Assembly: GCA_029215795.1 (NCBI GenBank)
Contig: JARDYH010000002.1
Span: forward strand, 62,287,001 to 62,351,000
DNA from: Anniella stebbinsi
Taxonomy: Eukaryota > Chordata > Lepidosauria > Squamata > Anniellidae
Direction of reading: 5' to 3'
DNA: 64,000 bases
Within the stretch, counting starts at the first letter, position 1. Each line of letters begins with the position of its first letter. Shown one piece after another: positions 45,035 to 57,742 of this stretch. Position numbers and translations under genes: made by a program. A model generated the notes under the pieces. The model searched no databases and had not been told where the DNA came from. It saw nothing but the letters and a program-made list of their open reading frames with translations.

Positions 45035-45230
45035 AGTTTGCAAAAAAGAGGAGAAAAGGGGGCACAAATTTGCATAAAACTTGTATATGCTAATTCATTT
45101 TTCTAGATGCAAATTTTGAAATATATTGCTGTAATTTAAATAGAAATACAATACATCTCACCATAATAGGAAGACTATGCCTGTTCAGTCTTCTGTACAG
45201 TTGCTAAGGCCCCTGCTCTCCCTTTAGTCA
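45035..45230 (+). repeat. unnamed dispersed repeat, copy 2
   Basis: Shares the order 'gcacaaatttgcataaaact', 'tatatgctaattcat' and 'ctgttcagtcttctgtaca' with copies at 30340-30625 and 60070-60375, but diverges in detail. Confidence 0.5.
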
Positions 45231-45439
45231 TGGTCCAGGAATGAAGCCCTCAGAGACCAAGGTCTCCAATGACAGCAGGTGAGGAGGGATCAGAATCCTT
45301 CTTAACTGCCTTGGATCCCACATCCTGTTCACGTGAACCCTGGGAGGTGCCACTGTCCTTTGACCAAGGAGAGGACCGCATACTCCTCCAGTGAGTAGGG
45401 ACACTCTGAGGAGTAATCCACTCTTCACTACTACAACTT

Positions 45440-46080
45440 TCACTCCACAGCAGACTTCAGTGACTACAGATAAGGGTACAGGCCCTTTAACAGCCAGATG
45501 CAGAACTTCAGGGGGTGGAGCTTCCTGAAAGGCTTTCTTGGCCTGGTTATAAAATCCTGCCAGTTACTCCAGTGCTAGGGTAAGTTGTTTGTACTTTAGT
45601 TGTAGGGTTGTTTTCTATTGCCCTGAAACAGAATCCAAAGGCCCTGGCTGGTAACTGCAGTAATGACTGTGGTGTTGAATTTGCTCTGTCCTGAGTCTGC
45701 CCCTGTTGGCTGCCTCATGTCATGCCTCCTTGCCTGAGCTTTTACTTAGAGCAGATGATGGACTGCCCAGCTCCAACCAGCTTAAGGTGGACAACCAATG
45801 GATGAGAACTCAATTGCTCCAAGCTGCTGCAGAGTTTGACAGTTCCTGGGCTCAGCTCCAGGTGATTCAGATGACCCATCTCCCGGAAACCCTGCAGTTA
45901 GTACCCAGTCAGTCCTTTGGACTCCCTGATAGAGTGGGACACAATTTTAGGGTTTTTTGTCTTTCAAATGCACTTGGATTGGGCAGCCCTTCAAATAGAG
46001 GAGCCTTGAAACAGCAGGCTTTATTTTGTAAAAGAAGAACATGAGGCCACTCTACCTACATCAAATACCATGCTTTTTCA
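45440..46080 (+). other. possible old LTR-retroelement remnant
   Basis: A TATA-like 'ggttataaaatcctg' near 45546-45560 lies upstream of a frame (45706-46044, 112 codons). Its 'LPDRVGHNFRVFCLS' loosely resembles the conserved start of Ty3/gypsy-type Gag. The likeness is weak and no LTR pair or primer-binding site was found, so it may be coincidental. Confidence 0.2.
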
Positions 46081-47835
46081 AGGTTTTGGAAATCCTTTGG
46101 GCAAGATGCTCTCCCTGAGTGAGCTACCTCCTCTTCCTTACTGATCTTGCCACTGTTCATTTGCTTGCCTCTCTTTCTGGGCCCATTCTGCACCACCTCC
46201 GAAGGCAAGATAGGAAAAGATGCCTGGAGGTTGTTGCTACTTTTTATTATTCCCCTTATGGTTTACTTGGTTGGAGGAGCAGGCAGCAACAGCAAGGACA
46301 TGCAGCAGCAGGGCCAAATGGCCCAGGGATGGGCAGTGGGCCCCTACTGAACTATGGGCCTGAGAATGTGCCTGATGTTTCCAACCCCTGAAACCCTTCT
46401 GCATTCACTCTGGAGATAACTCCTTATGCAACTCTCAGAAGCTTATCTTGAAAAGACCACAGCAGAACTGATTATTTGCTGCTAGTAGAGGGGTAATAGG
46501 ATCCAGCATGAGGCAATGTGATATTACTAGAAGTCCCGCGATTGATTTTATCTTCTGGCTTCTGTTGTGGTTCAACAGCAGAACAAAGCACTGGACTTAC
46601 TGATAGTGAAGAGTGCGTAGGAAGCATCTGTCTTCCTATGTGGTATGGATCTAAAATGTGTTTTGATTGCTTGTTATCTGTGGCTGGAGTGCAGAGTGAC
46701 ATGTTTTATTAATTCTGAAAATGTATTTTTTGGAACAGCATCACTTATATCACTGGCGATTGGCATTTAAACATATGAATTATATATGAAAAGAGTTGCT
46801 TTCTCTCCCTTCTGTGCCCTTCTTTGTTTTGTTGTTGCATGTGGTTTTGTGGCAATATGGAACAGGAGGACATTGACCCTTGTGCTCCAAGCTCCTGGAG
46901 GGCCTATAAAATTCCATGACAGTAGGGCAGATGAGTATCTTGCAGTACAAGGGAGAGGTCTGAGCCCCGTTTCTTGGGCACGTTACTTGTTTCTCAGCCT
47001 CTTGTGTGAAACAGCTGTTGTGTTGTGGCAGCAAAAGTGGGGGGGGGTCAAATGAGCAGTTTGGTATTTTGGAACTCAGCCCCCACCTCTGAAGAGTGCT
47101 GTGTTCATGGCCTTGGGCAAGTCAGTTGTTTCCATCTAGCACAGCAGCACTCTGAAACAGTGAAGTCCGGCTGAAGGCACCTGGGAAGCTCTAAAGTGGG
47201 GCCTACGGACAACACATTCCTATACTGATTGTCCTGAGCAGCTCGTATTTAGAGACAAAGAAAAGGGCAGTGTGTGTATTGTGTCCATTTTTATGACCCT
47301 GTTGGTATTTTTTAAAGTCTTATTTGCAAATATAACAATAACAAAAAAACACACATGCACAAAAGAAGGGGGAAGCTACGACAGGTGGGGGAGAAAGAAA
47401 GAAAAATATATATTATAAAACATCTTCATGCACAATAATCATTTACATCACTCTTAATTAAAGAAAAAGAAGGGGAAAAGAACGATGTGACACATCTGTT
47501 TCAAATATATATGTGAATATAAGCAGTCCATATATCTAAATAAACATCCATATGAGACTGATGGCTGTAGGAGATATGTTCAAATGTACCAAGAACAGTA
47601 TGATCTTCAGTCCATCGAATGATAGGTGGTGGGTGTTTTCTTTCCAAGCTTGAAGTATAAGTCTCTTGGGAACTAACTGTAAGGGCTCTCAGTAGCCACT
47701 TTTGCTGTCTGTCTGTTAATCCCCACATCACAGGGATGTAATTTAAAAGTGCATGGACATTTACTGTTATCGCAGGTTTTTCCAGAACAATGTTTATATG
47801 AGCAATGACTTCCAACCAAAAAGAAGCCACTCCAT
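46081..47835. other. unannotated DNA
   Basis: No gene or clear repeat recognised. Confidence 0.35.
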
Positions 47836-48282
47836 GGCAGGATCTACACTGCTGTTTTAAAGCGCTTTAAAGCGCTTTATAACAGTAGTGACAACTGTTT
47901 TGGAGTGTATCCTGGGCCCCAAGAGTTGTCAGGACTGTTATAAACTGCTTTAAAGGACATGAACCTGAAGGCATAAAGAGCATGGGTGGCAGAGAGGACA
48001 GGTAGTGCTGCTGAAACCAGTGCAGCTTCAGCTGGACCAGTACACCCTTAGCTGGTGTGTAAACAAAAGTGTCTGGGAAGGCTGCTTCAGTGGCCATCTT
48101 CATTATCCACAATGCCTCTGGGCTCTGCCCTGATGTAGCGTATGTCAACAGTGTGGCCCAGGCCAGATCTACACCAAACAGGATATGACACTTTTGAAAA
48201 TGGCTTGAAAACTGTATATGGAGTGTGTCCTGGGCCCCAACAGTTGTCACTACTATTAAAGCAGTAGTATAGATCCTGCCCC
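47836..48282. mobile_element. inverted-end DNA element (GGCAGGATCTA family)
   Basis: Left 'ggcaggatctacactgctg' pairs with right 'cagtagtatagatcctgcc'. Each side also carries 'cctgggccccaa..agttgtca'. A fragment of the same family is at 56697-56764. No frame encodes a transposase and no clear target duplication is seen. Confidence 0.65.
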
Positions 48283-49242
48283 AGAACGGATAAGAATGCA
48301 GCAGCTGCAGCTGCCTAACCCAGCACATATTTTATAGCACCTAGCTATTGAGGGTGCAATCCAATGGATGTTTAGACAGAAAAAAAGTCCAATAACTCCC
48401 ATCATTCCCCAGTCAGCACTTTTTTCAGTCTTAACTTGCATAACATTGCACCTTAAAAGAATTATTGAGTTGGGGGGAGTGAGGAAGGCTGGTGTCCCCA
48501 ACATTTGCCTGAACGAGAGAAAAAGAGAAGGCTATGGGTATCATTTCTAACCCTTTTGTGTCATATTTTTCAAAAAGGGCAAATATTTTCTTAGAGGTCT
48601 TCTACATGTTAAATTCGTTAAGGCAAGGGTAGGCAATATGGTGCACATGGGCCTCCAGGCATTGTTCTTGATATGTGCCAAAGTGCCTACTCCTCAAATT
48701 AAAAACAACAACAGTAACTAACACTAGGGATAAGCGAAATCTCTCAGTGTCCGCCCCATGGCTGAGCCTGCCTCCAGGAGCTGGGCCGTGCTTGCCTCTG
48801 CCGAGCACTCATAAGGATCGCAAACTCCGCGAGTGCTCAGCAACCGCTCACCCTTCCCCCCTGTGCTAATGGCGGCTGCCATTGGCACGAATGGGGGAAA
48901 TGCGTGCTTTCCAGAGGCTCCGGAAATTGCTCATTTCTCCCTTCCATGCTAATGGTGGCTGCCATTAGCGTGGCAGCGGGAAATGTGCAATTTCCCCAAC
49001 CTTGGGAAATTGTGCATTCCCCCCTGCACCAATGTGGGCCTTAAATGCCCTATTAATGCAAGGTTAAACTTTTAAGGCCCCCATTGATGCATGGGGGAGG
49101 GAAACATGTGATTTCCCAGTGCTGGTGATTTTCACACTTCCCCCTTTTGTGCCAATGGTGGCCATCATTACCATGGAAGGGGGAAAATACACAGTTTAGT
49201 CAGCAGCTGCCGGCGGCTGAGCACTTGCCAAGACCTGGGGAG
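48283..49242. other. unassigned, partly repetitive DNA
   Basis: From about 48720 the phrase 'aatggtggctgccattag' and relatives occur several times. Each is itself an inverted repeat (TGGCNGCCA type). This suggests another decayed DNA element that hosts the insert at 49243. Confidence 0.35.
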
Positions 49243-49699
49243 TAGGGATGTGCATTATATTGGATCCAATATCCGATTCCGATTAAAATTGGAGAAAATC
49301 AGACATCCGATACCGATTCCGATTTGAAAATTTGGAAATCTTGATTTTTTCCGATCCAATTTTTTTGTCTCTGATTTTAATCGAAAAAACCCGGAAAATT
49401 GGACGCCATTTTGAATGGTTTTTCCCATTGCTTATTTTTGTGTTACAAAAATGCCTATAACATTTTTATTTTTAAAGATAGAAGGATGAAACTTGGCCAC
49501 ATGGAAGATGGGCTTGAGGTACTTATCTGTGAGAAATTTCAGAAAGATAGCTCCAGGCATTTTGTGGCTATGAATTTTTTACTTTAAAAGTTGAAAAACA
49601 GAGTCTTTGACAGCTGTCAAACTGCACTCCCCATCCCCTGCCTTCCCCGCTCCCCTGTTAGCTGTCCGATCCGATTTTTTGTGTCCATGCACATCCTTA
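49243..49699. mobile_element. short DNA element with TAGGGATGTGCA ends
   Basis: Left 'tagggatgtgca' and right 'tgcacatcctta' are inverted with one mismatch. A direct repeat TGGGGAG flanks it (49236-49242 and 49700-49706). Near both ends are 'ccgatt' motifs ('tccgattccgatt', 'gatccgatttttt'). It has no transposase. Confidence 0.7.
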
Positions 49700-52239
49700 T
49701 GGGGAGTGCTCGGCAGTAGTCTGCACTCACTGCTGGGAGTACTGCCAGGCACATAAGGGCCTGATGCCAGGGAAGGGGTCCGCTGCCCTCGCAGACCAAG
49801 TTGGATTCTTGCAACAATCCTAATTAACACATTTCCTTCCTGGCAACTGTGATTGTTGTGAAATAGCTGCTGTTGATGTTGAAAAGTGAGGGTTCAAAGG
49901 AGTTGTTGAGTGTGGTGTGGCTCAGTTCCCACCTCTGCCTTGTACTTAGTCTTTGCCACCATTTTGTGGTGGTGTCCAGGACAGTTTCTTAAATTGCCAC
50001 ATGTGCTCATGGACCCAGCCTCAAAAGGCTGCCTTCCTCTGTTATAAAGTGTATCAGGTGTGACTTGACCTTTAGTCTGTATCTTGGTTCACTTTCAGGG
50101 CCAGCTCCTCATTTGATGCCCCCTCCCTGTAAAGTGGCTGCTAGTAGCCCTCACCCTATATCAATGGTCCCCACTATTACTTTTGTTTCCTCCCCTGTCC
50201 AACAGCTTATCAGCATGAGTAGTTACTCACTGGCTATATACTGAGCTGTTCTGGATAGGTTTCGTAATGCTTCAGTGTAATTGTGCACTCTGATAAGCAA
50301 AGAGTAAGTACTCAGTTGACCTTGGACCACTTCTTGGGAAAAATGTAGAGCAACTGCCCAGGATCAATTATATAGATGTTTTGTGTTGCACAAGAAGCAA
50401 ACTTCATGAATTCAGCCATGAACTGCTGTGTGTTTAAGCTGAAGATAACTCTAATGTGCTGACTCTGTGATTTGTAAAAGCACTAATGTTGCTCAGAACA
50501 GCTGATTTCATTTTTTTTCTTCCTATATGAATCTTAAAACAAAACAACACTTCAGCCACAAATAGGAATGGCTTCATTCCTTTTCTTCATTTGCTTCATT
50601 TCTCTGGAATTTAGAAAAGCCCAGGCAATGGTTCTTCAAAGAACAGATCACATTTAAAAACCAGTCCTTGGTAGTCTGTGTGTGTCCTAAAATGTTCCTG
50701 CAGAGAGTTTTAAAACTCCTGGAAGCAAGGGGCTCATAATGAAAACTCTACTTCACCTAGTGATGGTGGCACATAATAATATGAAGGTTGTTGAAAATGC
50801 CTGGCTAATGAATGTTAGGACGCCGTGAATGATAAGGGCACCTTTTAAAGTCTCTGCGCAGTGATAGATTTATATCGCTAATTACAATGAAAGGTGCATA
50901 GGAATCCATGGACATTGCCTTTCTTTCACCCCCAGAAATCAGCCCCATCTCCTTATTAATTAAACTGAATATAGAACAATATCAATCTCCCAGTTCTTAT
51001 TCTCATACATACTAATGAGGATGAGCTTCTGAAGCTTGTGGTAGGAATCATTTATTCAGTGGTAGAAAAAATAACATCGGGATTCAGCCCCCATGCTGAC
51101 TTTGCACACAGTTCTGCTAGATTTATATTGGTCTCCTAATAAGTAACTGAATACATTAAACAACAGGCTTGTCATTGGAAGGTTCACAAGCGACTCCTTG
51201 TTTTACTTCCTTGAGGAGTTTTGGGGAAGGGGATTAGGGGAGACTGGTCTACTATGTAAGCCTCTTCCCTTTGTGTTTTGCCCACTGGTTCAAAGATATC
51301 CCCTCCAAACAGAAACTAGGGCAAAGTTCTCATCAATCATTAAAAGTCCTCCGCAGTTACAAAACCGGCAGATGTACAATGCAATGTTACTACTTTGCAC
51401 ATAAAAAGTATAGCACATTACACTTAGCGGTTCATGACAATGTGGGACACAGTCTGCATGCTAAGTGAAGAGAGAGACAGAAGATACAGCCGTCTGTCTT
51501 CTTCCCTCCCTCCTTCCCTCCCACCAAATCCCTTTAGAAACAAACCCAAGAAGTGCAGGGCAATTGAGACTCTGTTGCATCTATTGACATGGAATCTGAA
51601 CCTCATCCTTGCATTTTGGACTAAGTGCAAAGCAGAAGACCTCTGGCACAATCCAGACAAAATTAAGCACATTTAAAGACCCATGAATGTCAATGGGAAC
51701 ATGAAACACATGTTTAATTCTTTCCCATTGAAATTGGTGGGACTTGAAAATGCTTAATGTTGGGCTGGGTTGTGCCACCCCTCTTGATCTTTGGTGGCAT
51801 AGAAGTAGGATATATTTTGTATAGTGCTATATGTTCTTGTACAGTAGTACATAAGTAGTATGTAGCATATGCATACTATATTACAGTGTATAGTTTGCTA
51901 AGCTGATAAATGAAAATAAAGCACCCCAAACAATATTACCAAAATAGCCAAACCTGATCCCTCCCTAAAGATAGTGGGTTGGATCGTAGCTTTTTGCTCC
52001 ATGAAGGGAGCTGTGTTCCCTGAAGGGATCCTTCTATGAATAGAAGCACTTTCTGTTCTTCGGAGCTAAAAGTATGAATCCAAACTCATATGCTCATAGT
52101 TGCTGTGATAAATTATGTACAATAAAATATGGTTTATCATACTGCAAAAGAGCCTAGGGAAGTCTGAGATTTGTGCGTTCCCCTCTGCCCACTCCTATCC
52201 AGTATGGCCGTGAGGACATCAGAAGCTTTCTCTTCTGTT
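49700..52239. other. unannotated DNA with possible conserved segment
   Basis: No gene recognised. The segment at about 50820-51010 ('tttatatcgctaattacaat' and neighbours) lacks repeats and has homeodomain-type cores, so it could be a noncoding regulatory element. This is a guess from composition. Confidence 0.3.
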
Positions 52240-52420
52240 TTTTCATTAACTGCAGTTTCATTTTATGTCCTAAACTGTGATTACTCTTAACTATGGTTTA
52301 TTTGAAACAAGCCACCTTCATAACCCATGGTTTGAAGCTGCCTTGTTTCAAACAAACCATAGTTAAGATTATCCACACTTTGTTTGGAAGATGCAAGCTG
52401 TGGTTAGTTAAAAAGGAAAA
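52240..52420. repeat. imperfect palindrome (AACTATGGTTT arms)
   Basis: The arms 'cttaactatggtttatttga' (about 52287) and 'tcaaacaaaccatagttaag' (about 52345) are inverted, with 'gaaacaag' and 'cttgtttc' nested inside. It is probably a decayed MITE. Confidence 0.55.
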
Positions 52421-53575
52421 AGAAAGCTTCTAAACTCTCCCCGCAGTCACAATGGAGGAGGAGGGGGCAGCAGCACATGAGCTTGAGACTTGCCTGGGCT
52501 CATTCCCATCATTATAAACCGTAATTTATTATGACACATGAATGCAGCACATGTGTATCCCGGAATAAGTATTTGATGTTCCAGGATATGCAGATCATGT
52601 GATAATAAAACAGAAGTTTATTTTAACTGCTTTAAAATTCTGACTTTTGAATCAAAGTATTTATTTTTCTCCAGCTTGACTTAAAATACCTATACTGTGC
52701 TGCTTGCAATTACTTCTTGTCCTGCAGATAGTTTTGCTTATGACACATGCAACTGATTTGACTTCAGCTGTAATTATCTCTTTTCACAAAAGGGCAAATA
52801 TTATTCATACCCATGCTGGTGCTTATAGAAGCTCCAGTTGAAGAGTTTGTTTGAATAGCAACAAAAGTTTACTTGTGCTCTCTCTCACCTGCGCGTATAT
52901 ACATCCACGCACGCACGCACGCACACACTATACAATTTGTGCAAACCATGAATTGGAATGTATATCTTTAGAAATACCCAGGAACCAGGCTGGGTATGGT
53001 TTGCTAACGCTATTCACCAACAGAATTTTGGCTTTGTTCAAGATCCTCAGTTAATCCCATTCTCTAACCAGGACAGTGCTATTAGCTTTTTCTACTATTT
53101 GTTTTTTTGCTCAACTCCACTTGTTCTGCTAGCATTGGGCAGCCTACAGATGCACAGTTCCTTATCTGTTCTGTTTCTGCCTCACCATTGTGAAATCATT
53201 ATTCTAAAGTGAATCCTACTGTTTTATTTGCACATTTCTTTTACAAATGTAAATATGCACTTATCTTTTCATGTAACTTTTCATTTTGTTTCATTGCATT
53301 TTCAATAGAAAACATTTACAGATTCTAAAAGAATAGGTGGAAGGTTCCCCCCTCTTATAGTGGAACATACTGCGTAATAAATAGATTTTCTGTTTTGCAT
53401 GTTTTTTTCTTATTGCATTTCCCTTGAGATCTTTCACTGGGCATATTTCTTCAGTGGACATATATTTCTTCAATATTACAATTTAAAAAGCAAGGGTGTA
53501 CATGTATCTGTGTCAACAGTGGCTCAGTTCAGACATCATGTTGAAGCATGGCTACTGAATCTTAACTATGTCTTT
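52421..53575. other. unannotated DNA
   Basis: An ACGC/ACAC microsatellite lies at about 52903-52928. The end, from about 53519 ('ggctcagttcagacatcatg'), probably belongs to a MITE that hosts the next hairpin. Confidence 0.35.
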
Positions 53576-53694
53576 GAGCCTATCTACACTACTGCTTTAA
53601 AATGGTTTATAACAGTTTTAAACTGGTTAATAACTGTTGTTAACTGGTTTAAAACTGTTATAAACTGTTTTGAAGCATTAGTGTAGATAGGCTC
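53576..53694. mobile_element. near-perfect hairpin MITE, 119 bp
   Basis: The whole unit is one palindrome. 'gagcctatctacactac' at the left pairs with 'gtgtagataggctc' at the right, and the AAAC/GTTT-rich interior (such as 'gtttataacagttttaaac') pairs to the centre near 53635. Flanks 'tcagttcagacatc' and 'gatgtctgaattga' are themselves inverted, so it seems nested inside another MITE. A short end of the same sort lies at 56751-56764. Confidence 0.8.
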
Positions 53695-54511
53695 TTAGTG
53701 AGATGTCTGAATTGACAAATTATGACTTGCTACTGGCTGTTAAATCAGAAAAAAAAGTCATGGGGCCATATAAAACTCCTAACGTTGCACTAAATTAAGC
53801 TATTCTAGTGCAGTGGTGTTTTCTGGGAAATTGGTGTGCCAGCTAATACTATTGGTGATGTGCTAGAGTAGTTTATGCTAGTGCAATGTAATTTATATTA
53901 GCAGTTGCATCCTATTGGATACTGCCCACAGTTTGGAATAAGGTTGCAAATCATGGTTGGGGCTGACAATGGCTGCATTTGCACATAAAAATAAGCCAGG
54001 AATCCTGGCTTAATATAATACAGTGTGAATAAACCACTTAGTGCTGCATGTAACCCATTTGCTCCTCCCTTTGTGTTGTGGGCAAACAAACCATGAAGGA
54101 GAGAGCTTTGCATGACATCTGAATCCAGGATTATGATTAACTGTGCCCAAATAAAACTGGATTGTAAACCAAATTTAAACCAGGATTTGTTGTTGGTTTA
54201 TGAATCTTGGGAGCAATTATTCCAGGTTTGGATGTCTGGTTTGTTTACCTACTCACTTGAAGGGAGGAGCAAAATAGGAATGAATGGGCTACATGTGGCA
54301 TGACACAACTCATTCACATAGTGGTTTATTAAGCCAGGATTCCTGGCTGAGCATTATGTGTAAACACATCCTATGACTTGGCATACTGTCTGAACTGACA
54401 AACCATAGTTACAGCCATGTCTCCAGTTTTGGGGCCCATTCCACCTAAAGACAGGAGAGAAAATGAAACCAGGCAAACTACCCTTAACCTTAGGTTGTCT
54501 GCTGGTTTATA
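53695..54511. other. decayed MITE-rich DNA
   Basis: Contains inverted phrases 'aataagccaggaatcctggc' (53988) and 'aagccaggattcctggct' (54331), themselves palindromic. No gene is seen. Confidence 0.4.
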
Positions 54512-54681
54512 TAGGGTGACCATATGGAAAAGAGGACAGGGCTCCTATATCTCTAACAGTTGTATAGAAAATGGAATTTCAGCAGGTGTCATTTGTATGC
54601 ATGCAACACTTGGTGAAATTCCCTCTTCATCACAACAGTTAAAGCTGCAGGAGCCCTGTCCTCTTTTGTATCTGGTCAATC
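54512..54681. mobile_element. monomer MITE of the TAGGGTGACC family
   Basis: The left end 'tagggtgaccatatggaaaa' and the right end 'tatctggtcaatct' are inverted. It is about 170 bp long and contains one copy each of 'gaatttcagcaggtgtcatt' and 'ccctcttcatcacaacagtt'. It represents the single unit from which the 320-bp inverted dimers at 4695, 62298 and 62834 can be derived. No target duplication is visible. Confidence 0.75.
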
Positions 54682-56507
54682 TTTGTCAATGCAAGCTTGA
54701 AATGAGCCTAAAACTGGTTTCTAATCCCATCCACAACTCCATTCAAAACACCCCTCATGTAGCAGCAAAAGTTGGTCGGGATGCAAAAGAATGTCACATG
54801 AATTAAATCAAGCTGAGTTATGAATATACCCTTTCTTGCAATTACTGCATTCAAAGTAGGTTCATATCAATCCCACATCTTAGTAGATTCACAGCAATCA
54901 GTGCACTTGGCCAAACAATGGTCAGGTTGGTCAACACCTTCCAACTCCATTTCTATGCTGCAACACATGATCAGCACTCTAAGAGCTAACAGCACTGACT
55001 GACTGCCCAACAGATAGATGCTTAGCATGCAACCCATTCTCCTGTCTGTGGAATGGGGCTGATAACTTTGACTTTTAGGCCTTGACTTTAAGTTATTGCT
55101 TTTCTATGGTTCCTGAAAAAGGCAAACAGGCTTCTCTCCAGAATACATAATATCATACTTTGGAATAAGATGGTAGCTAAGCAGATTCCTCCACTGCTTA
55201 ATGTAATGTTCTGGTAATGCCATGGTGTCAAAAAGGGAATGAGGGAATGGCAGGAACACAACAGGCTGACATTTGCGATATTGGACAGTAGATGTTGTGA
55301 ATACATGAACAATCGCAAGGCATCATGTTTAGTCTCTGCCTGTGAAGGACCTTACCAACTGTCTCCTGATGTTGGCCATTTTGATTTGGTGTTTAAAGGC
55401 AATCTATTGGGCTGGCCTATGGTAATTCAATTAAAAAGACAATTAGGAGCAAATTGCAATTACACTTTCAAAGGGATCCATTATTTTTTTTCCTGTAGGA
55501 AATGTTCAAAGGATCAGGTTTATGTTGTTGTTAAATCAAACAATCCCATTGAGCTTCAGAGACTCCTGTGCCCTAGTTTGCGATGTGTGGTTTTGCTGCT
55601 ACCGTTTGATGTGTGGTCTCAGATCTTGGATTTAATATTCAGTTCAGTATTCACTGAGACAATGGTTGGATCTATTCAACAGTTCAACACTTTGTAAAAC
55701 TGGAGAAAGAATTAACCTTTGCTGGAAACAAAGTATGATAAAAATGCAGGATCCCCCACCCCCGCCAGCAGAATTAAAATAGGCTTTCAATGACTTTTAT
55801 AGTACTAATCTATTTTGTTGCTTTTTTGTTGTTGTTGCTAACTTTCAGCTGGCATTGGGCAGTTTTTCTAATAAATAGAATGGAAGAAACCAATATTTCA
55901 CTGGTGATGAATGGGACATGCGAATGGGAGGTAATGACCTCCCAGGGGTGGTGTAGAGAAGTGATTTTGCACTTGGCCTCACATCTCAAAATACTCAGGT
56001 TGGTTATTGGCACTTTTCCCATGAAGGTTAAGATGAAAACCCTATTGGTTTTAGGCAAGCCTGTCAAAATGCTGAATTATGTATGGAAATTTCTTAATGC
56101 GCCTAAAACAAAGCCTTCATAATTTCGTAACAGCACATCTGTTACAACACAGGTGTAGACATCTTTGTATTTGTAAACCAAAGCTTCCATTGGTTATTTT
56201 AACATCCAAAATATTGTGTCATAAAGATAATCCTCACAAAAAATCAGGTCGTTTCATGAGGGGTAACAGTGACTTTCATGCAATGCCAAGGTCATTCCAC
56301 ATATGTACTTGTTAACATACTTACTTTGAACATGTGTTTCTGCGGGTATCAGAAATTTACTTTTCCATGTTTAGGGAATAAGGCTTTCAGGGACATGAAT
56401 GACTAGAGAATATTACTCTAGGGGAATGGAAAATGCTTCCCTTTGCACCTTGGCTGCATTCTGCCAGAGGATAGGTTGCTGTTGATCTGGCAGAGCTGGC
56501 CCAGGAA
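54682..56507. other. unannotated DNA
   Basis: The longest frame, 55239-55697 (152 codons from ATG), has no recognisable domain and ordinary AT-rich composition. I do not call it a gene. Confidence 0.35.
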
Positions 56508-56694
56508 CTAATAATAATAATAATAATAATAGCAATAATAATAATTTATTTTTTACCCGCCTCTCTGTCTGGATCGAGGCAGGGAACAACAACATGATAA
56601 AATACATAAAACTGATTAAAACATGACACATATTATTAAAACTGTATTAAAACATCCTAAAACATCCTAAAAACATCCTTAAAACATTCTTAAA
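56508..56694 (-). mobile_element. L2-type LINE 3' end fragment with ATA microsatellite
   Basis: The L2 3' UTR mark 'ggatcgaggcagggaacaac' follows an expanded (ATA)n tract at 56508-56545, which is the LINE tail read in reverse. Several 'aaaacatcctaa' repeats follow. Confidence 0.8.
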
Positions 56695-56696
56695 TG

Positions 56697-56764
56697 TTGG
56701 GGCCCAGGACACACTCCATATACAGTTTTCAAAACGTTTACCCTGCGTGTGTAGATAGGCTCTT
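56697..56764. mobile_element. fragment of the GGCAGGATCTA-family DNA element
   Basis: 'ggggcccaggacacactcca' and 'atacagttttcaaaac' match the reverse complement of 48180-48250. It ends 'gtgtagataggctc', as in the hairpin at 53576-53694. Confidence 0.65.
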
Positions 56765-56771
56765 AGACACT

Positions 56772-57185
56772 GAGCTCCATCACACCAGCGGTTTAACTCA
56801 CTCTTGCCATGCCTAGTATCTGGGTTTGCAGCATGAGACTCACATGACGTCGTCTCTGTCCTGCTCCCATTTCACCTCTTTTCCTGTTTTGCATATTATT
56901 TTGGTGTGGGAAAAGTCTGGATTATTTTCCCCAAGTGACTTTAATGCACTCTTAAGCCTCCATGTAGTGCTGTTCCTCGCTTTTTCCTTTGTTGGGGGCG
57001 TGTGCTTTGAATGGAGTCTTGCTGATGAAAGGGGAGAGCTGGGAGGTTCTCCTCCTCCACCACTTGTGTTGAATGTTTGAATGAATGGACTTTTTACTGC
57101 TCCAACCCCACCCTCCTTGCCCACAGCTCCCTCATTTTTAAAGATAAAGCTCTTAAGTAGAGCTTTTAGCATGCCAAGTTTGAAT
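56772..57185. mobile_element. GAGCTCCATCACACC element, left part only
   Basis: Aligns with the first 430 bp of the element at 42161-42884, including the terminus 'gagctccatcacaccag', then stops near 'gccaagtttgaa'. The right half is missing. Confidence 0.65.
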
Positions 57186-57742
57186 CAGATTGGTTCATCC
57201 CTTGGTTTTTTATGAATTTTTAATTCCCCCCCCCCCTTAAACCCTTTGTCTGATAGTCCACCAATGCGAAAGTCCACCTGCTTGCATTTGTGAAGGATCT
57301 ATTTTCCTTTACTTTGATAATGCGAAGCTTTGCATCTCCAGTTCATAAAATAGAGATCTGCTGTTCCCTTACTCAAGAGTAAATCCCATTGATTTCAGCA
57401 GCATTTACATCCAAGTCATACTGAAATTCAATGCATGCTTACCTTTGAGAAAACCCCATTGAACAGAGAGAGACTTACTTCTGAGTAAATATGTATAGAA
57501 CTGACTATTGATAGTGTGGTTACTCAGAAGCTTTTTTTTTTTTTAAAGTCTAAAACAGCAAACTGGAAAGAAGTGCTTCGCAACCCTATGCTTACTTCTG
57601 AGGTCTTACTTCTGTTTACTCATAGATCATTCAGTGCTATTAGCAGCTCATTAGAATGCAGTAAGAAACCCAGCACCAGCATAATGGCACAACTGGGCCC
57701 CTGAAATCGACAAGTGACCAGTTGCCATTACTTCTGCCACTC
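57186..57742. other. repeat-bearing spacer
   Basis: Contains an 11-base C run at about 57226-57236. The dispersed repeat motif occurs in several degenerate copies at 57355-57510 ('gcttacctttgagaaaaccc', 'gacttacttctgagtaaata'). No gene is seen. Confidence 0.4.

Noticed and set aside
45706..46044. 112-codon frame as an intact Gag gene
   Set aside because: The likeness to Ty3/gypsy Gag is only a few residues and no zinc knuckle, LTR pair or primer-binding site was seen. Kept only as a low-confidence remnant.
55239..55697. 152-codon frame starting with ATG
   Set aside because: No domain, no homology I can recognise, no splice context, and a length possible by chance in 64 kb. Left as unannotated.
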